64,000 nucleotides of DNA from Yersinia artesiana (GTDB lineage Bacteria; Pseudomonadota; Gammaproteobacteria; Enterobacterales; Enterobacteriaceae), in assembly GCF_902726545.1 (NCBI RefSeq), contig NZ_CACVAD010000022.1:19189-83188 (forward strand). The letters run 5' to 3'. The first letter of the stretch is position 1, and every line of letters begins with the position of its first letter. The notes beneath the pieces were generated by a model. That model had not been told where the DNA came from and made no database searches. It saw nothing but the letters and a program-made list of their open reading frames with translations. Below, in pieces: positions 49,835 through 58,776 of this stretch. A program made the translations under genes and the position numbers.

Positions 49835-51396
49835 TAGAACACCTCCCTGGCGTGGTGTGCGGTGGCGATGGCGCGTAGCACCGCGCGGGCTTTATTACGG
49901 GTTTCATCGGCTTCCGCCTGTGGGATTGAATCCAGCACCACACCGGCACCGGCTTGTACGGTGGCGATACCGTCCTCGACATAAGCCGAGCGAATAACAA
50001 TGCAGGTATCCAAATCACCATGAGCGGTAAAATAGCCGACCGCACCGCCGTAACTGCCGCGACGCGACCCTTCACGGCCAGCGATTAATTGCATCGCCCG
50101 AACTTTTGGCGCACCACTTAATGTCCCCATATTCATGCAGGCCTGATAGGCATGCAGCACATCCAAATCGTGGCGCAGTGTGCCCACCACGCGAGAAACC
50201 AGATGCATCACAAAGGAATAACGGTCGACCTTGGTTAAATCCGCCACATAACGGCTACCCGGCTCACAGATGCGGGCCAGGTCATTACGGGCCAAATCCA
50301 CCAGCATCAAGTGTTCCGCCAGTTCTTTGTGGTCGGTACGCATTTCCAGTTCGATACGGCTGTCCAAATCGCGGTCCAGTTCTCCATTGGCGCGGCGGCC
50401 GCGAGGACGAGTTCCGGCGATCGGGTAAATTTCAATCTGGCGGTTGGTCGCATCATATTTCAGTGCGCTTTCAGGTGAGGCACCGAACAGAGAGAATTCG
50501 TTATCCTGCATAAAGAACATATACGGGCTTGGATTGCTGTCTTTCAGTGTTTGATACGCCGCCAGTGGCGACGGGCAAGGCAGTGAGAACCGGCGAGAGG
50601 GCACCACCTGGAAAATCTCTCCCTCGCGGATTGCCTGCTGTAACTCGCTGACAACCGCGCCATACTCTTCGTCGGACTGGTTACACTGTAACGCCATCTC
50701 TGGTACTGATTTGGCAGGAATGGCCTGCGGTGCTTGTTGCAATTGGTGGGCAAGTTGCTCTAAACGCGCCGTCAGACGCTGGTGCTCATTATTATCTGGG
50801 GTGAACAGGCTGGCTTGTAATGTTGTCGAGCGATGTTGGTGATCCAACACCAACAGGGTTTCGGCTAAATAGAAGCAGAAGTCCGGGCAACGTTGGTCTT
50901 GGCGCAACTGCGGCAAATTTTCAAAACCGGCGACCAAATCGTAGGCAAACAAACCACCCAAAAATAGGGCTTCGCGCTCTGTCTGCGGGGCATCGACCAG
51001 TTTCAGCAACAGACGCAACGCATCGAAAACGGATAGCGCCTGTAAGCGGGAGTCTTCATCCTGCACATCATTAATCACGGGGAATGTTAATTCACGACCA
51101 TTAGGGCGGACTTGAATCTCAACTTGCGCTGGCAATGCAGCGTCCAGCAACGGTAATAACGCCGCACCATTACGTGTCAGTGCTTCAATTGTGACTTTTT
51201 GCCCCAGCGCGGTGATACGCAGTGCACTGTCGATAATGAGCAGACTTTTCAGATTCTGCTTGCTGGTCACTTCCGCTGACTCCAGCAGCAATGTTGCTGG
51301 CCGCGCGCCGCAGAGCTGATGGAACAGCGCGGTTGGGTCATCACGGTAACACGCCGTGGTGGTCAGTAACTGTAAAGTGGGGCGCGAGGTTTGCAT
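49834..51396 (-). CDS. trpE: Anthranilate synthase component I
   Basis: TrpE makes anthranilate from chorismate and ammonia, the first committed step. It is 520 residues, with the tryptophan-feedback motif LLESA at residues 37-41 and the chorismate-binding catalytic region [10 protein letters not shown] and [11 protein letters not shown]. It is translationally coupled to trpG through TAATG. It is preceded by the trpL attenuator and TrpR-controlled promoter. Confidence 0.98.
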   Translation of the reverse strand: MQTSRPTLQLLTTTACYRDDPTALFHQLCGARPATLLLESAEVTSKQNLKSLLIIDSALRITALGQKVTIEALTRNGAALLPLLDAALPAQVEIQVRPNGRELTFPVINDVQDEDSRLQALSVFDALRLLLKLVDAPQTEREALFLGGLFAYDLVAGFENLPQLRQDQRCPDFCFYLAETLLVLDHQHRSTTLQASLFTPDNNEHQRLTARLEQLAHQLQQAPQAIPAKSVPEMALQCNQSDEEYGAVVSELQQAIREGEIFQVVPSRRFSLPCPSPLAAYQTLKDSNPSPYMFFMQDNEFSLFGASPESALKYDATNRQIEIYPIAGTRPRGRRANGELDRDLDSRIELEMRTDHKELAEHLMLVDLARNDLARICEPGSRYVADLTKVDRYSFVMHLVSRVVGTLRHDLDVLHAYQACMNMGTLSGAPKVRAMQLIAGREGSRRGSYGGAVGYFTAHGDLDTCIVIRSAYVEDGIATVQAGAGVVLDSIPQAEADETRNKARAVLRAIATAHHAREVF

Positions 51397-51439
51397 TGTT
51401 TATTGTTCCTGAAAAAGGTATACGCCGAAATCTGTCCAT

Positions 51440-51463
51440 AAAAAAGCCCGCTATTAGCGGGCT
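51440..51463 (-). terminator. trp attenuator terminator
   Basis: On the minus strand AGCCCGC-TAAT-GCGGGCT (with one shared A) is followed by seven T residues, between trpL and trpE. This is the classic Trp attenuator hairpin, formed when charged tRNA-Trp is plentiful. Confidence 0.92.
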
Positions 51464-51500
51464 GAAGCAATCTGCACTGTCTGATGACTGATATGCGCGA

Positions 51501-51563
51501 TTACACCGCCCGGGAGAGGGAGATGTGCCACCAACGCAGTAAGGAAATCAGGGAAGTTTTCAT
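51501..51563 (-). CDS. trpL: trp operon leader peptide
   Basis: This is a 20-residue leader peptide starting MKTSLISLLRWWH, with two tandem Trp codons (TGG TGG at residues 11-12). It lies about 100 bases downstream of the trp promoter and just upstream of the attenuator. Ribosome stalling at these codons would favour the antiterminator. The sequence differs from the 14-residue E. coli TrpL but has the same logic. A GAGAGTGA ribosome-binding region precedes it. Confidence 0.92.
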   Translation of the reverse strand: MKTSLISLLRWWHISLSRAV

Positions 51564-51661
51564 TATCAGTCACTCTCTATGATTGCTTTCATTGTGTTAC
51601 TTAATAAACGGGTGTTGCCCAGTGTTCCTGAGCAGCATCGTGGTATCTCGTGAACTTGTGT

Positions 51662-51693
51662 ACTAGTTAACTAGTTCGCGGGATAAATGTCAA
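51662..51693 (-). promoter_or_regulatory. trp promoter and TrpR operator
   Basis: On the minus strand the -35 TTGACA (51688-51693) and -10 TTAACT (51665-51670) are 17 bases apart. The palindrome ACTAGTTAACTAGT (51662-51675) overlaps the -10 and equals the E. coli trp operator core. Repression by tryptophan-bound TrpR is expected. Confidence 0.95.
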
Positions 51694-51831
51694 CCCCTGA
51701 ATAATTGTTTTTCATAAACACTTTTGCCTGTGACATTTGCCAGAATGAGTTGGATGCCAAATAAGATTGATTAACGTTAATGTCACATTAGCGAGTATGA
51801 TAGTTAGCCACGCTTTTTCCGGACTTTTATT

Positions 51832-52782
51832 TTGTCTAATAAATCAGTTTTGTCTAATAAACCCGTGTTGTCTGATAACACCACATCACCTAACTCGGCT
51901 GATTTAACTGATGTTGTGACATCAACGGCCTTTACTCTCTATGACCTACATAGTCATACCACTGCGTCGGACGGTTCGTTGAGCCCCACGGCGTTGGTGA
52001 TCAGGGCGGCGCAAATGCGCGTAGGTGTGTTGGCGATTACTGATCACGATACCACCGCAGGGTTAGCTGAAGCCGCCGCGACTATTGAGCAGCAGCAACT
52101 GCCAATCCGGCTTATTCCCGGTGTCGAGATTTCCACATTATGGGAAAACCATGAAATCCATATTGTGGGATTGGGCATGGATATCCAGCATCCCAGCATC
52201 TGCCAGTTATTAAGCCAACAGTCAGAGCACCGCTATAGTCGGGCGCAGGAAATCAGCGCCCGCTTGGCGAAAGCGCGTATTCCTGATGCCTGGGAAGGGG
52301 CTAATCGTTTGGCAGAAGGCGGCCAGGTGACGCGAGGCCATTTTGCCCGTTATTTGGTGGAGTTAGGGCTAGCCAGTAACGTCGGCCAGGTTTTCAAAAA
52401 GTATTTGGCCAAAGGCAAGACCGGTTATGTTCCCGCTCAATGGTGTACAATAGAACAAGCTATTGATGCTATTCAGCAATCAGGTGGGCAAGCTGTACTG
52501 GCGCACCCTGGGCGTTATGATTTAACGGCGAAATGGCTGAAGCGGTTATTAGCACATTTCGCCGAGCATGGTGGTGATGCGATGGAAGTTGCCCAGTGCC
52601 AGCAGGCCCCCCACGAGCGGGCACAACTTGCTCAGTATGCGCGCGACTATAATTTACTTGCATCCCAGGGGTCTGATTTTCATCAACCTTGTTCCTGGAT
52701 TGAGTTGGGCCGCAAATTGTGGCTGCCCGCTGGGGTGGAACCGGTATGGCGTGATTGGCCGATAGCGAGTCAATCCAGTTAA
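51832..52782 (+). CDS. rnm: RNase AM (PHP-domain 5'-3' exonuclease YciV)
   Basis: This is a PHP-domain phosphoesterase, known in E. coli as RNase AM, which trims 5' ends of rRNA and short RNAs. The metal-binding motifs are intact: YDLHSHTTASDG, ITDHDTTAG, PGVEIS, LAHPGRYDL and SQGSDFH. The core matches E. coli YciV (about 293 residues). The N-terminus is extended by about 25-30 residues encoded by 18-base repeats. The first start is TTG at 51832; TTG codons at 51850 and 51868 in the same frame are alternatives, and none has a strong ribosome-binding site. Confidence 0.9.
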   Translation: MSNKSVLSNKPVLSDNTTSPNSADLTDVVTSTAFTLYDLHSHTTASDGSLSPTALVIRAAQMRVGVLAITDHDTTAGLAEAAATIEQQQLPIRLIPGVEISTLWENHEIHIVGLGMDIQHPSICQLLSQQSEHRYSRAQEISARLAKARIPDAWEGANRLAEGGQVTRGHFARYLVELGLASNVGQVFKKYLAKGKTGYVPAQWCTIEQAIDAIQQSGGQAVLAHPGRYDLTAKWLKRLLAHFAEHGGDAMEVAQCQQAPHERAQLAQYARDYNLLASQGSDFHQPCSWIELGRKLWLPAGVEPVWRDWPIASQSS

Positions 52783-52810
52783 TTCATACATTTAATGATT
52801 AGGTAGAGTC

Positions 52811-53431
52811 ATGAGTCAATTTTTCTATATTCACCCAGAAAACCCGCAACCACGGTTAATCAACCAAAGTGTGGATGTTTTACGTAAAGGTGGGGTGGTC
52901 GTTTATCCGACAGATTCGGGTTATGCTCTTGGCTGCCGCTTAGAAGATAAAGCGGCAATGGAACGTATTTGTCGTATTCGCCAGTTGGATGGTAATCATA
53001 ACTTCACCTTGGTCTGTCGTGATTTGTCGGAGCTGTCAACATACGCCTATGTTGATAACTCGGCGTTTCGGCTTATCAAGAACAACACCCCCGGTAACTA
53101 CACCTTTATATTGAAAGCGACAAAAGAAGTGCCGCGGCGTTTGATGAATGACAAACGTAAAACGATTGGCTTGCGTGTGCCGTCAAATCCTATTGCACTG
53201 GCGTTGCTGGATGTATTAGGTGAGCCGCTGATGTCGACCACATTGATGCTGCCAGGTAATGATTTTGCTGAGTCAGATCCAGAAGAGATCAAAGAGCACT
53301 TGGGCAAACAAGTGGATTTAATTATTCACGGTGGCTCACTGGGCCAACAGCCGACTACGGTTATTGACCTGACTGATTCTTCCCCGGAAGTTATCCGCGA
53401 AGGTGCAGGGGATGCAACGCCATTCCGCTAA
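52811..53431 (+). CDS. yciO: YciO-type Sua5/YrdC family protein
   Basis: This is a 206-residue protein of the Sua5/YciO/YrdC family, which includes the L-threonylcarbamoyl-AMP synthase for tRNA t6A. YciO is a paralogue with a less certain role. The nucleotide/RNA-binding segments VVYPTDSGYALGC, PGNYTFILKATKEVP and KTIGLRVPSNPIA are present. The ATG follows the previous gene by 28 bases with a GGTAG site. Confidence 0.95.
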   Translation: MSQFFYIHPENPQPRLINQSVDVLRKGGVVVYPTDSGYALGCRLEDKAAMERICRIRQLDGNHNFTLVCRDLSELSTYAYVDNSAFRLIKNNTPGNYTFILKATKEVPRRLMNDKRKTIGLRVPSNPIALALLDVLGEPLMSTTLMLPGNDFAESDPEEIKEHLGKQVDLIIHGGSLGQQPTTVIDLTDSSPEVIREGAGDATPFR

Positions 53432-53670
53432 GTGGATCGGGCGATAAGCCATTGTTAGTGACATCCGAGTCTTTTTGAGTCCCTGACTGTGAAAATAGTG
53501 TAATATGTCCGGTCACGAACCAGCGTGTTGAAGCGTTTGCGTCACTTTCTGCGCGCCACGCTGTGTTCTAAAATGTATTACAATCAGTGAGTTCTGCTTG
53601 ATTGTGAGCTTAACTTATTGATTACAATATATAACACGACGCCTGTGAAGGCGACATTAGAGGTTGCTCA

Positions 53671-54720
53671 ATGAGCGAGAAGTCAGAAGACCAAAAGTTA
53701 CCAAACTCAAAGCCACCAAGCCCTAAACCGCAGGGCGACAAGGTTGTGGGTGAAAAAACAAAAGTTGTGGGTGAAAAATTACAGAAAATCTTGGCGCGAG
53801 CGGGTCATGGCTCTCGTCGGGAAATCGAAGCCATCATTCAACAGGGCCGCGTCAGCGTTGATGGTAAAATATCAAAACTGGGCGATCGTGTTGAAGTCAC
53901 TCAGGCCACTAAAATTCGTCTGGACGGCCATCTTCTTTCGATTAAAGAATCTGAAGAAGCGGTGTGTCGTGTGCTGGCGTATTACAAGCCGGAAGGCGAA
54001 CTTTGTACCCGTAATGACCCTGAAGGCCGTCCAACGGTATTTGATCGTCTGCCAAAACTGCGCGGTTCGCGTTGGGTTGCGGTAGGCCGCCTGGACGTCA
54101 ATACCTCAGGTTTATTATTGTTCACCACTGATGGTGAATTGGCTAACCGCCTGATGCACCCTAGCCGTGAAGTTGAACGCGAATATGCAGTGCGTGTATT
54201 TGGTCAAATCGATGACGAAAAAATCAAACAACTGAGTCGCGGTGTTCAATTGGAAGATGGCCCAGCGGCATTCCGCACCATTAGTTTCCAGGGCGGAGAA
54301 GGGGTTAATCAGTGGTATAACGTCACGTTGACCGAAGGGCGCAACCGCGAAGTGCGCCGTTTGTGGGAAGCTGTCGGTGTACAGGTTAGCCGCCTGATTC
54401 GTGTTCGTTATGGTGATATCAATCTGCCAAAAGGCTTGCCGCGTGGCGGTTGGACTGAATTAGATCTGAAAGCAACCAACTACTTGCGTGAACTTGTGGA
54501 GTTGGATTCTGAAACGGTCAGCAAATTGCCCGTTGAGAAAGACCGACGTCGGGTTAAAGCTAATCAAATTCGTCGTGCAGTTAAGCGCCATACTGAAGTT
54601 GCTGGTCGCCAGGTTGCAGGACGTCAAGGCTCAGCCCGTAAAGGTTCTACCCGTCAAAACGTAGGTAACGCAGCTCCAGCCGCCGCTACCGGGCGTCGTG
54701 GATCTAATAAGCGCGGATAA
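53671..54720 (+). CDS. rluB: 23S rRNA pseudouridine(2605) synthase
   Basis: RluB makes pseudouridine 2605 in 23S rRNA. It is 349 residues: an S4 RNA-binding domain (about 36-95), the RsuA-type catalytic domain with the Asp in [20 protein letters not shown], and a basic, low-complexity C-terminal tail. It is about 58 residues longer than E. coli RluB. The N-terminus has a Lys/Pro-rich extension with two KVVGEK repeats before [21 protein letters not shown] start at the conserved core is not excluded, but the upstream ATG has AGAGG. Confidence 0.95.
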   Translation: MSEKSEDQKLPNSKPPSPKPQGDKVVGEKTKVVGEKLQKILARAGHGSRREIEAIIQQGRVSVDGKISKLGDRVEVTQATKIRLDGHLLSIKESEEAVCRVLAYYKPEGELCTRNDPEGRPTVFDRLPKLRGSRWVAVGRLDVNTSGLLLFTTDGELANRLMHPSREVEREYAVRVFGQIDDEKIKQLSRGVQLEDGPAAFRTISFQGGEGVNQWYNVTLTEGRNREVRRLWEAVGVQVSRLIRVRYGDINLPKGLPRGGWTELDLKATNYLRELVELDSETVSKLPVEKDRRRVKANQIRRAVKRHTEVAGRQVAGRQGSARKGSTRQNVGNAAPAAATGRRGSNKRG

Positions 54721-54727
54721 GTTATTT

Positions 54728-54756
54728 ATGGGAAGAAATTATTTTCTTCCCATTAT
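54728..54756 (+). terminator. rluB terminator
   Basis: ATGGGAAGAAA and TTTCTTCCCAT form an 11-bp stem around a short loop, eight bases after the rluB stop. The U-tract is weak (TATTC). Confidence 0.6.
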
Positions 54757-54991
54757 TCACTCTAAGAATTCCCATTCCCATTCCCTCTTCTTCAGATATT
54801 TCGTTTTTTACTTCAAAGTATAAAAAACTGCCGTAGCTTCTTTTGAAAGCATTAATTCCCTATCAGAAATGATTCGACAGCATATACACACCATCAACCA
54901 TAACCGGATATCCCTGGTTCCGAGAGATGCTGTGTGACTATATTGCTCTTGGGGAATACCCCATCGGATTTAAAATCTAAGGAGCATTAAC

Positions 54992-55276
54992 ATGAAAAAA
55001 TCTCTGTTAACGACCAGTACAGCTATTTTATTTGTTGTCAGCGCCGGATTTTCCACTCTGACTTATGCTTGTGGCGGCACTCACTCGCATTATGGCGATA
55101 ATTGTGAAAAGACCTGTAGCTCCCTTTCAGAACCATTGAAAACAATCTGCTACTTTGGTGCGACGCAGCATAAAGGTCCAGCGTCGAGCCAAGTGGCTCC
55201 GGGGATGGGAGATCTAACACCCGCCCTTGGGACATTGACTCCGTCAAACATTCCGATGATCCCGCTTGAAAAGTAA
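54992..55276 (+). CDS. Small secreted cysteine-containing protein, unknown
   Basis: This is a 94-residue protein with a clear Sec signal peptide (MKKSLLTTSTAILFVVSAGF, cleaved about after TYA) and a strong GGAG ribosome-binding site. The mature part begins CGGTHSHYGDNCEKTCSS, has five Cys in all, then a Pro/Thr-rich tail (GDLTPALGTLTPSN). The region after TYA resembles a lipobox only weakly (Tyr at -2). I know no family or function. A terminator follows. Confidence 0.7.
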   Translation: MKKSLLTTSTAILFVVSAGFSTLTYACGGTHSHYGDNCEKTCSSLSEPLKTICYFGATQHKGPASSQVAPGMGDLTPALGTLTPSNIPMIPLEK

Positions 55277-55345
55277 TTTAAAAAATCGAATTAACCGATA
55301 TTGGCGAATCATGTTTGGCGTTGATTGCTTTATATAGAAGACGCT

Positions 55346-55375
55346 AATGCCGCAGACTTTGCCTCTGCGGCATTT
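55346..55375. terminator. Bidirectional terminator between the secreted protein gene and btuR
   Basis: ATGCCGCAG and CTGCGGCAT make a 9-bp stem around an 8-base loop, with TTTTATT on the plus side and ATTAGCG on the other. It serves the plus-strand gene and probably also btuR. Confidence 0.8.
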
Positions 55376-55398
55376 TATTGGTCAAAGATGGCTGAAAA

Positions 55399-55989
55399 TT
55401 ACCAGTCAATACCTTGTTGTGCCTTAATACCGGCATCAAAAGCATGTTTAACCGGGCGTAATTCGCTGACAGTATCTGCCATTTCCAACAGATCCCGATG
55501 ACAACCACGGCCAGTAATTATCACGGTTTGATGGGCAGGGCGCTGTTTTAGCGCGTCAACAACCTCATCCAGTGATAAGTAGTCATAAGCGACCATATAA
55601 GTCAGTTCATCCAACACCACTAAATCTAAGGTCGGATCAGCTAACATACGCCGCGCATGTTGCCAAACCCCCTGGCAGGCAGCGGTATCTGTCTCTCTAT
55701 TTTGCGTATTCCAGGTAAAACCGGTTGCCATCACCTGAAACTCAACACCATGTTGTTGCAGCAGATTTTTCTCGCCGTTCGGCCACTCACCTTTAATAAA
55801 CTGTATGACGCCCGCTTTCAAACCATGACCAACAGCACGGGTTACAGTACCAAAGGCAGCGGTGGTTTTACCTTTGCCATTGCCGGTAAAGACAATCAAG
55901 ATGCCGCGAATTTCTTGTGCGGCTGCAACCCGTGATTCAACCTTTTCTTTTATTTTTTGTTGGCGTTGCTGGTGGCGTTCTTCAGACAT
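55399..55989 (-). CDS. btuR: Cob(I)yrinic acid a,c-diamide adenosyltransferase
   Basis: BtuR/CobO adenosylates corrinoids in cobalamin salvage and synthesis. It is 196 residues with P-loop GNGKGKTT in IVFTGNGKGKTTAAFGTVTR and the conserved DLVVLDELTYMVAYDYL segment. It follows yciK by 11 bases on the same strand, as in E. coli, so the two are likely co-transcribed. Confidence 0.97.
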   Translation of the reverse strand: MSEERHQQRQQKIKEKVESRVAAAQEIRGILIVFTGNGKGKTTAAFGTVTRAVGHGLKAGVIQFIKGEWPNGEKNLLQQHGVEFQVMATGFTWNTQNRETDTAACQGVWQHARRMLADPTLDLVVLDELTYMVAYDYLSLDEVVDALKQRPAHQTVIITGRGCHRDLLEMADTVSELRPVKHAFDAGIKAQQGIDW

Positions 55990-56000
55990 GAAACATTCCT

Positions 56001-56762
56001 TTATTCGGCGGGGCCGGGTTTACGGCCGGGTTGTGCATCGAAGCTGATACCGGTCTTTCTGCGGCTATCGTCGCCCATCAGGTAGAGATAAAGCGGCATA
56101 ATATCGGCCGGTGTTTTTAACTTGTTGGCATCTTCATCCGGGAAGGCATTCGCGCGCATCTTAGTCCGCGTGCCGCCAGGATTGATACAATTAACCCTCA
56201 GATTACTCTGCTTATATTCTTCAGCAAGCACCTGCATCATGCCTTCGGTGGCAAATTTAGACACGGCATAAGCACCCCATCCGCAGCGCCCCTGACGTCC
56301 GACACTGGAGCTGGTGAAAACCAAAGAGGCACTCGGTGATTTCAGCAATAATGGCAATAATGCTTGAGTTAGCATAAAAGTTGCATTGACATTCACTTGC
56401 ATAACATCTTGCCAGACACTGATATCCAGCTCTGCCATCGGGGCAATTTCACCCAATAAACCGGCATTATGTAATACACCATCCAGATGCGAGATTTGTT
56501 GGCTGAGTGCATCTGCCAGTTGCTGACAATCTTGCACTGTAGCATGTAATAAATCCAGTTCCCAGACGATAGCCGCCTGACCACCAGCCTTGGCAATCTG
56601 TTGATGCACGGCAACAAGCTTGTGCAGGGTCCGGCCGACGAGAATCAAACGCGCACCAAAACGTGCATAAGTCAAAGCCGCTTCGCGACCAATGCCATCA
56701 CCTGCGCCTGTCACTAAAATAGTGCGATTATCGAGCAAGTCATGTTTAGGTTGGTAATGCAT
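56001..56762 (-). CDS. yciK: SDR-family oxidoreductase YciK
   Basis: This is a 253-residue short-chain dehydrogenase with NAD(P) motif TGAGDGIG, active-site Ser-Tyr-Lys (TSSSVGRQG and YAVSKFATEG) and the conserved INPGGTRT loop. The substrate is unknown. The start MHYQPKHDLLDNRTILVTGA matches E. coli and has a GGAAT ribosome-binding site; an extension to 56849 is rejected. Confidence 0.95.
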   Translation of the reverse strand: MHYQPKHDLLDNRTILVTGAGDGIGREAALTYARFGARLILVGRTLHKLVAVHQQIAKAGGQAAIVWELDLLHATVQDCQQLADALSQQISHLDGVLHNAGLLGEIAPMAELDISVWQDVMQVNVNATFMLTQALLPLLLKSPSASLVFTSSSVGRQGRCGWGAYAVSKFATEGMMQVLAEEYKQSNLRVNCINPGGTRTKMRANAFPDEDANKLKTPADIMPLYLYLMGDDSRRKTGISFDAQPGRKPGPAE

Positions 56763-56933
56763 AATTATTCCTCTTACGAGCGGCGTAAATTTGACTGCTG
56801 CATGCCGCGATATCCCATACATTCTTATATTTAAGCGAAACCAATGCAATTTTTCATTTGCGCAAGACGGCGGCCTACGGGTTCGCTAGAATGCAGGTAT
56901 CTCTTTAATAGCAGATGAATAAAGGCGGTATTT

Positions 56934-57980
56934 GTGGAGTTATTTTCTCTGTACGGACTGTTTCTCGCTAAAGTGGTGACCATTGTGGTCGCCATTGGTG
57001 CGGTTGTATTGTTGGTTGTCAGCCAGGGAATGAGGAAACAAGGGCAACGGGGGGAACTCAAACTGGTTGATTTGGGTGAACAATATAAGGAAATGCAGCG
57101 TGAAATGCGCCTGGCGCGCATGAGTCATGCGGAGCAAAAAACCTGGATCAAAGAGTTTAAAAAGCAGCAAAAATCTGACGAAAAACTGAAGAAACAGCGC
57201 GCCAAATCAGGTGCGGTGGCAGCGGTAAAACCCTGTCTGTATGTCATTGACTTTAAAGGCAGCATTGATGCCCATGAAGTGGCTTCATTACGTGAAGAGA
57301 TTTCTGCGGTACTGGCAGTGGCAACGGCACAAGATGAAGTATTGCTTCGCCTGGAAAGTCCTGGTGGTGTAGTTCACGGTTATGGTCTGGCGGCATCGCA
57401 ATTAGAACGTTTGCGCCATAAAGGTATCCGCCTGACGGTGGCAGTGGATAAAGTGGCCGCCAGTGGGGGCTATATGATGGCCTGTGTGGCCGATCGTATC
57501 ATTTGTGCGCCATTCGCCATCATTGGTTCTATCGGTGTTGTTGCTCAAATACCTAACTTTCATCGGTTATTGAAAAAGAATGATATTGATGTAGAACTGC
57601 ATACCGCAGGTGAATTTAAGCGAACGCTGACCTTGTTTGGTGAAAATACCGAGCAAGGCCGCGAAAAATTCCGCGAAGATCTCAACGAAACGCATCTGCT
57701 ATTCAAGCAGTTCGTCCATCAACAACGACCGTCTTTGGATATCGATGCTGTTGCCACTGGCGAACACTGGTTTGGCACCCAAGCCAAAGAGAAAGGGCTG
57801 GTTGATGCCATTGGCACTAGCGATGATTTACTGATAGCTGAGATGGATAATCACGAGGTTATTGGTGTGCGTTATTCGCGTCGTAAACGTCTGATGGATC
57901 GCTTTACCGGTAGTGCGGCGGAAAGCGCTGACCGTCTATTATTACGTTGGTGGCAGCGTGGTGAAAAACCACTGTTATAA
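56934..57980 (+). CDS. sohB: Probable protease SohB
   Basis: SohB is an inner-membrane serine protease of the S49 (SppA/signal-peptide peptidase) family, 348 residues. An N-terminal transmembrane helix (about 8-30) precedes the catalytic domain. The Ser is in KVAASGGYMMACVAD and the general-base Lys in AGEFKRTLTL. The start is GTG, giving MELFSLYGLFLAK, as in E. coli. It is divergent from yciK. Confidence 0.95.
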   Translation: MELFSLYGLFLAKVVTIVVAIGAVVLLVVSQGMRKQGQRGELKLVDLGEQYKEMQREMRLARMSHAEQKTWIKEFKKQQKSDEKLKKQRAKSGAVAAVKPCLYVIDFKGSIDAHEVASLREEISAVLAVATAQDEVLLRLESPGGVVHGYGLAASQLERLRHKGIRLTVAVDKVAASGGYMMACVADRIICAPFAIIGSIGVVAQIPNFHRLLKKNDIDVELHTAGEFKRTLTLFGENTEQGREKFREDLNETHLLFKQFVHQQRPSLDIDAVATGEHWFGTQAKEKGLVDAIGTSDDLLIAEMDNHEVIGVRYSRRKRLMDRFTGSAAESADRLLLRWWQRGEKPLL

Positions 57981-58010
57981 CCTGACGTGAAGTGAATTCG
58001 GTGAGATAAA

Positions 58011-58038
58011 AGCAGGGGGCCTGGCCCCCTGTTATTTT
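58011..58038 (+). terminator. sohB terminator
   Basis: CAGGGGGCC and GGCCCCCTG form a strong GC-rich stem with a minimal loop, followed by TTATTTTTGG, 30 bases past the sohB stop. Confidence 0.85.
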
Positions 58039-58084
58039 TGGTTCAGCTGCTAAGGGAGGGAGCAGTAAAAGGCATCATCTGCGA

Positions 58085-58336
58085 TTAATCGATCAAATGA
58101 TATTTAGCCGATAGAACATGCGCGAGATGTTTAAACATATTAAATACGGCGGTGGTTTTTGCTGTAGGCAAGCCTTCTTCATCAAGGAAGAACTCCCCGC
58201 GAAATACCAAAACAGCCCCTTTTTGCTCAACTTCAGTCGCTTTCATTCCGTGCAGATAATCTTCATGTTGACGAATAATCTCATTGGCTTCTGCCAATAA
58301 TTTATTACGTTCAATAGGTGCTGTGTTTCCAAACAT
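58085..58336 (-). CDS. yciN: YciN family protein
   Basis: This is an 83-residue cytosolic protein of the YciN/DUF2498 family, function unknown. The conserved part [20 protein letters not shown] and [15 protein letters not shown] and the length match E. coli YciN. A GGAGA ribosome-binding site precedes the ATG. It lies between sohB and topA, as in E. coli. Confidence 0.93.
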   Translation of the reverse strand: MFGNTAPIERNKLLAEANEIIRQHEDYLHGMKATEVEQKGAVLVFRGEFFLDEEGLPTAKTTAVFNMFKHLAHVLSAKYHLID

Positions 58337-58776
58337 TATATCTCCTCACAACAATCATATTTCCTCAGAACAAGGTAATTTCTCTTACCTATTCTACTGC
58401 GGGTTAGCATTTGTTCGCAAACCGACTAATGTTTATTCGAGCCATTGGTGGTTTTGTCACCGCAATTGGATAAATTCAGATTACGAACTAATTAGGTTGC
58501 GTGACGCTTTTTATCAGGTACAGTGTGGGATTTTATACTATTAGGTGGAAGGTTTTGTTGACGCCATGGGGCAGAATTCACTGCTGTTGTATTGGGCGCA
58601 AGCAAAGATTTTGAGGGATCGTCAACTGAGCTTCGGAAGGCACATTTATGGCTCCGATCAAAAAAACAGGTTGATCTCCTGAAAAAGTACCGCAATATAA
58701 AAAAGAGATTCAGAATGCCGCGGTACGGCAAGATAAAAACCTTCTTTTAGAAGAAATAATTTAGGTAAAGGTAATT
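58337..58776 (+). promoter_or_regulatory. yciN/topA divergent region
   Basis: This 440-base gap holds the topA promoters, which are supercoiling-sensitive in E. coli, although I cannot place their boxes. Short stretches at about 58562-58764 read like degraded coding sequence in two frames, one ending SPEKVPQYKKEIQNAAVRQD before a stop, but no intact gene can be assembled. Confidence 0.4.

Noticed and set aside
58535..58764. Coding-like fragments upstream of topA, one ending SPEKVPQYKKEIQNAAVRQD
   Set aside because: No start codon and stops interrupt every frame; a decayed gene is possible, but I could not build a consistent reading or recognise a family.
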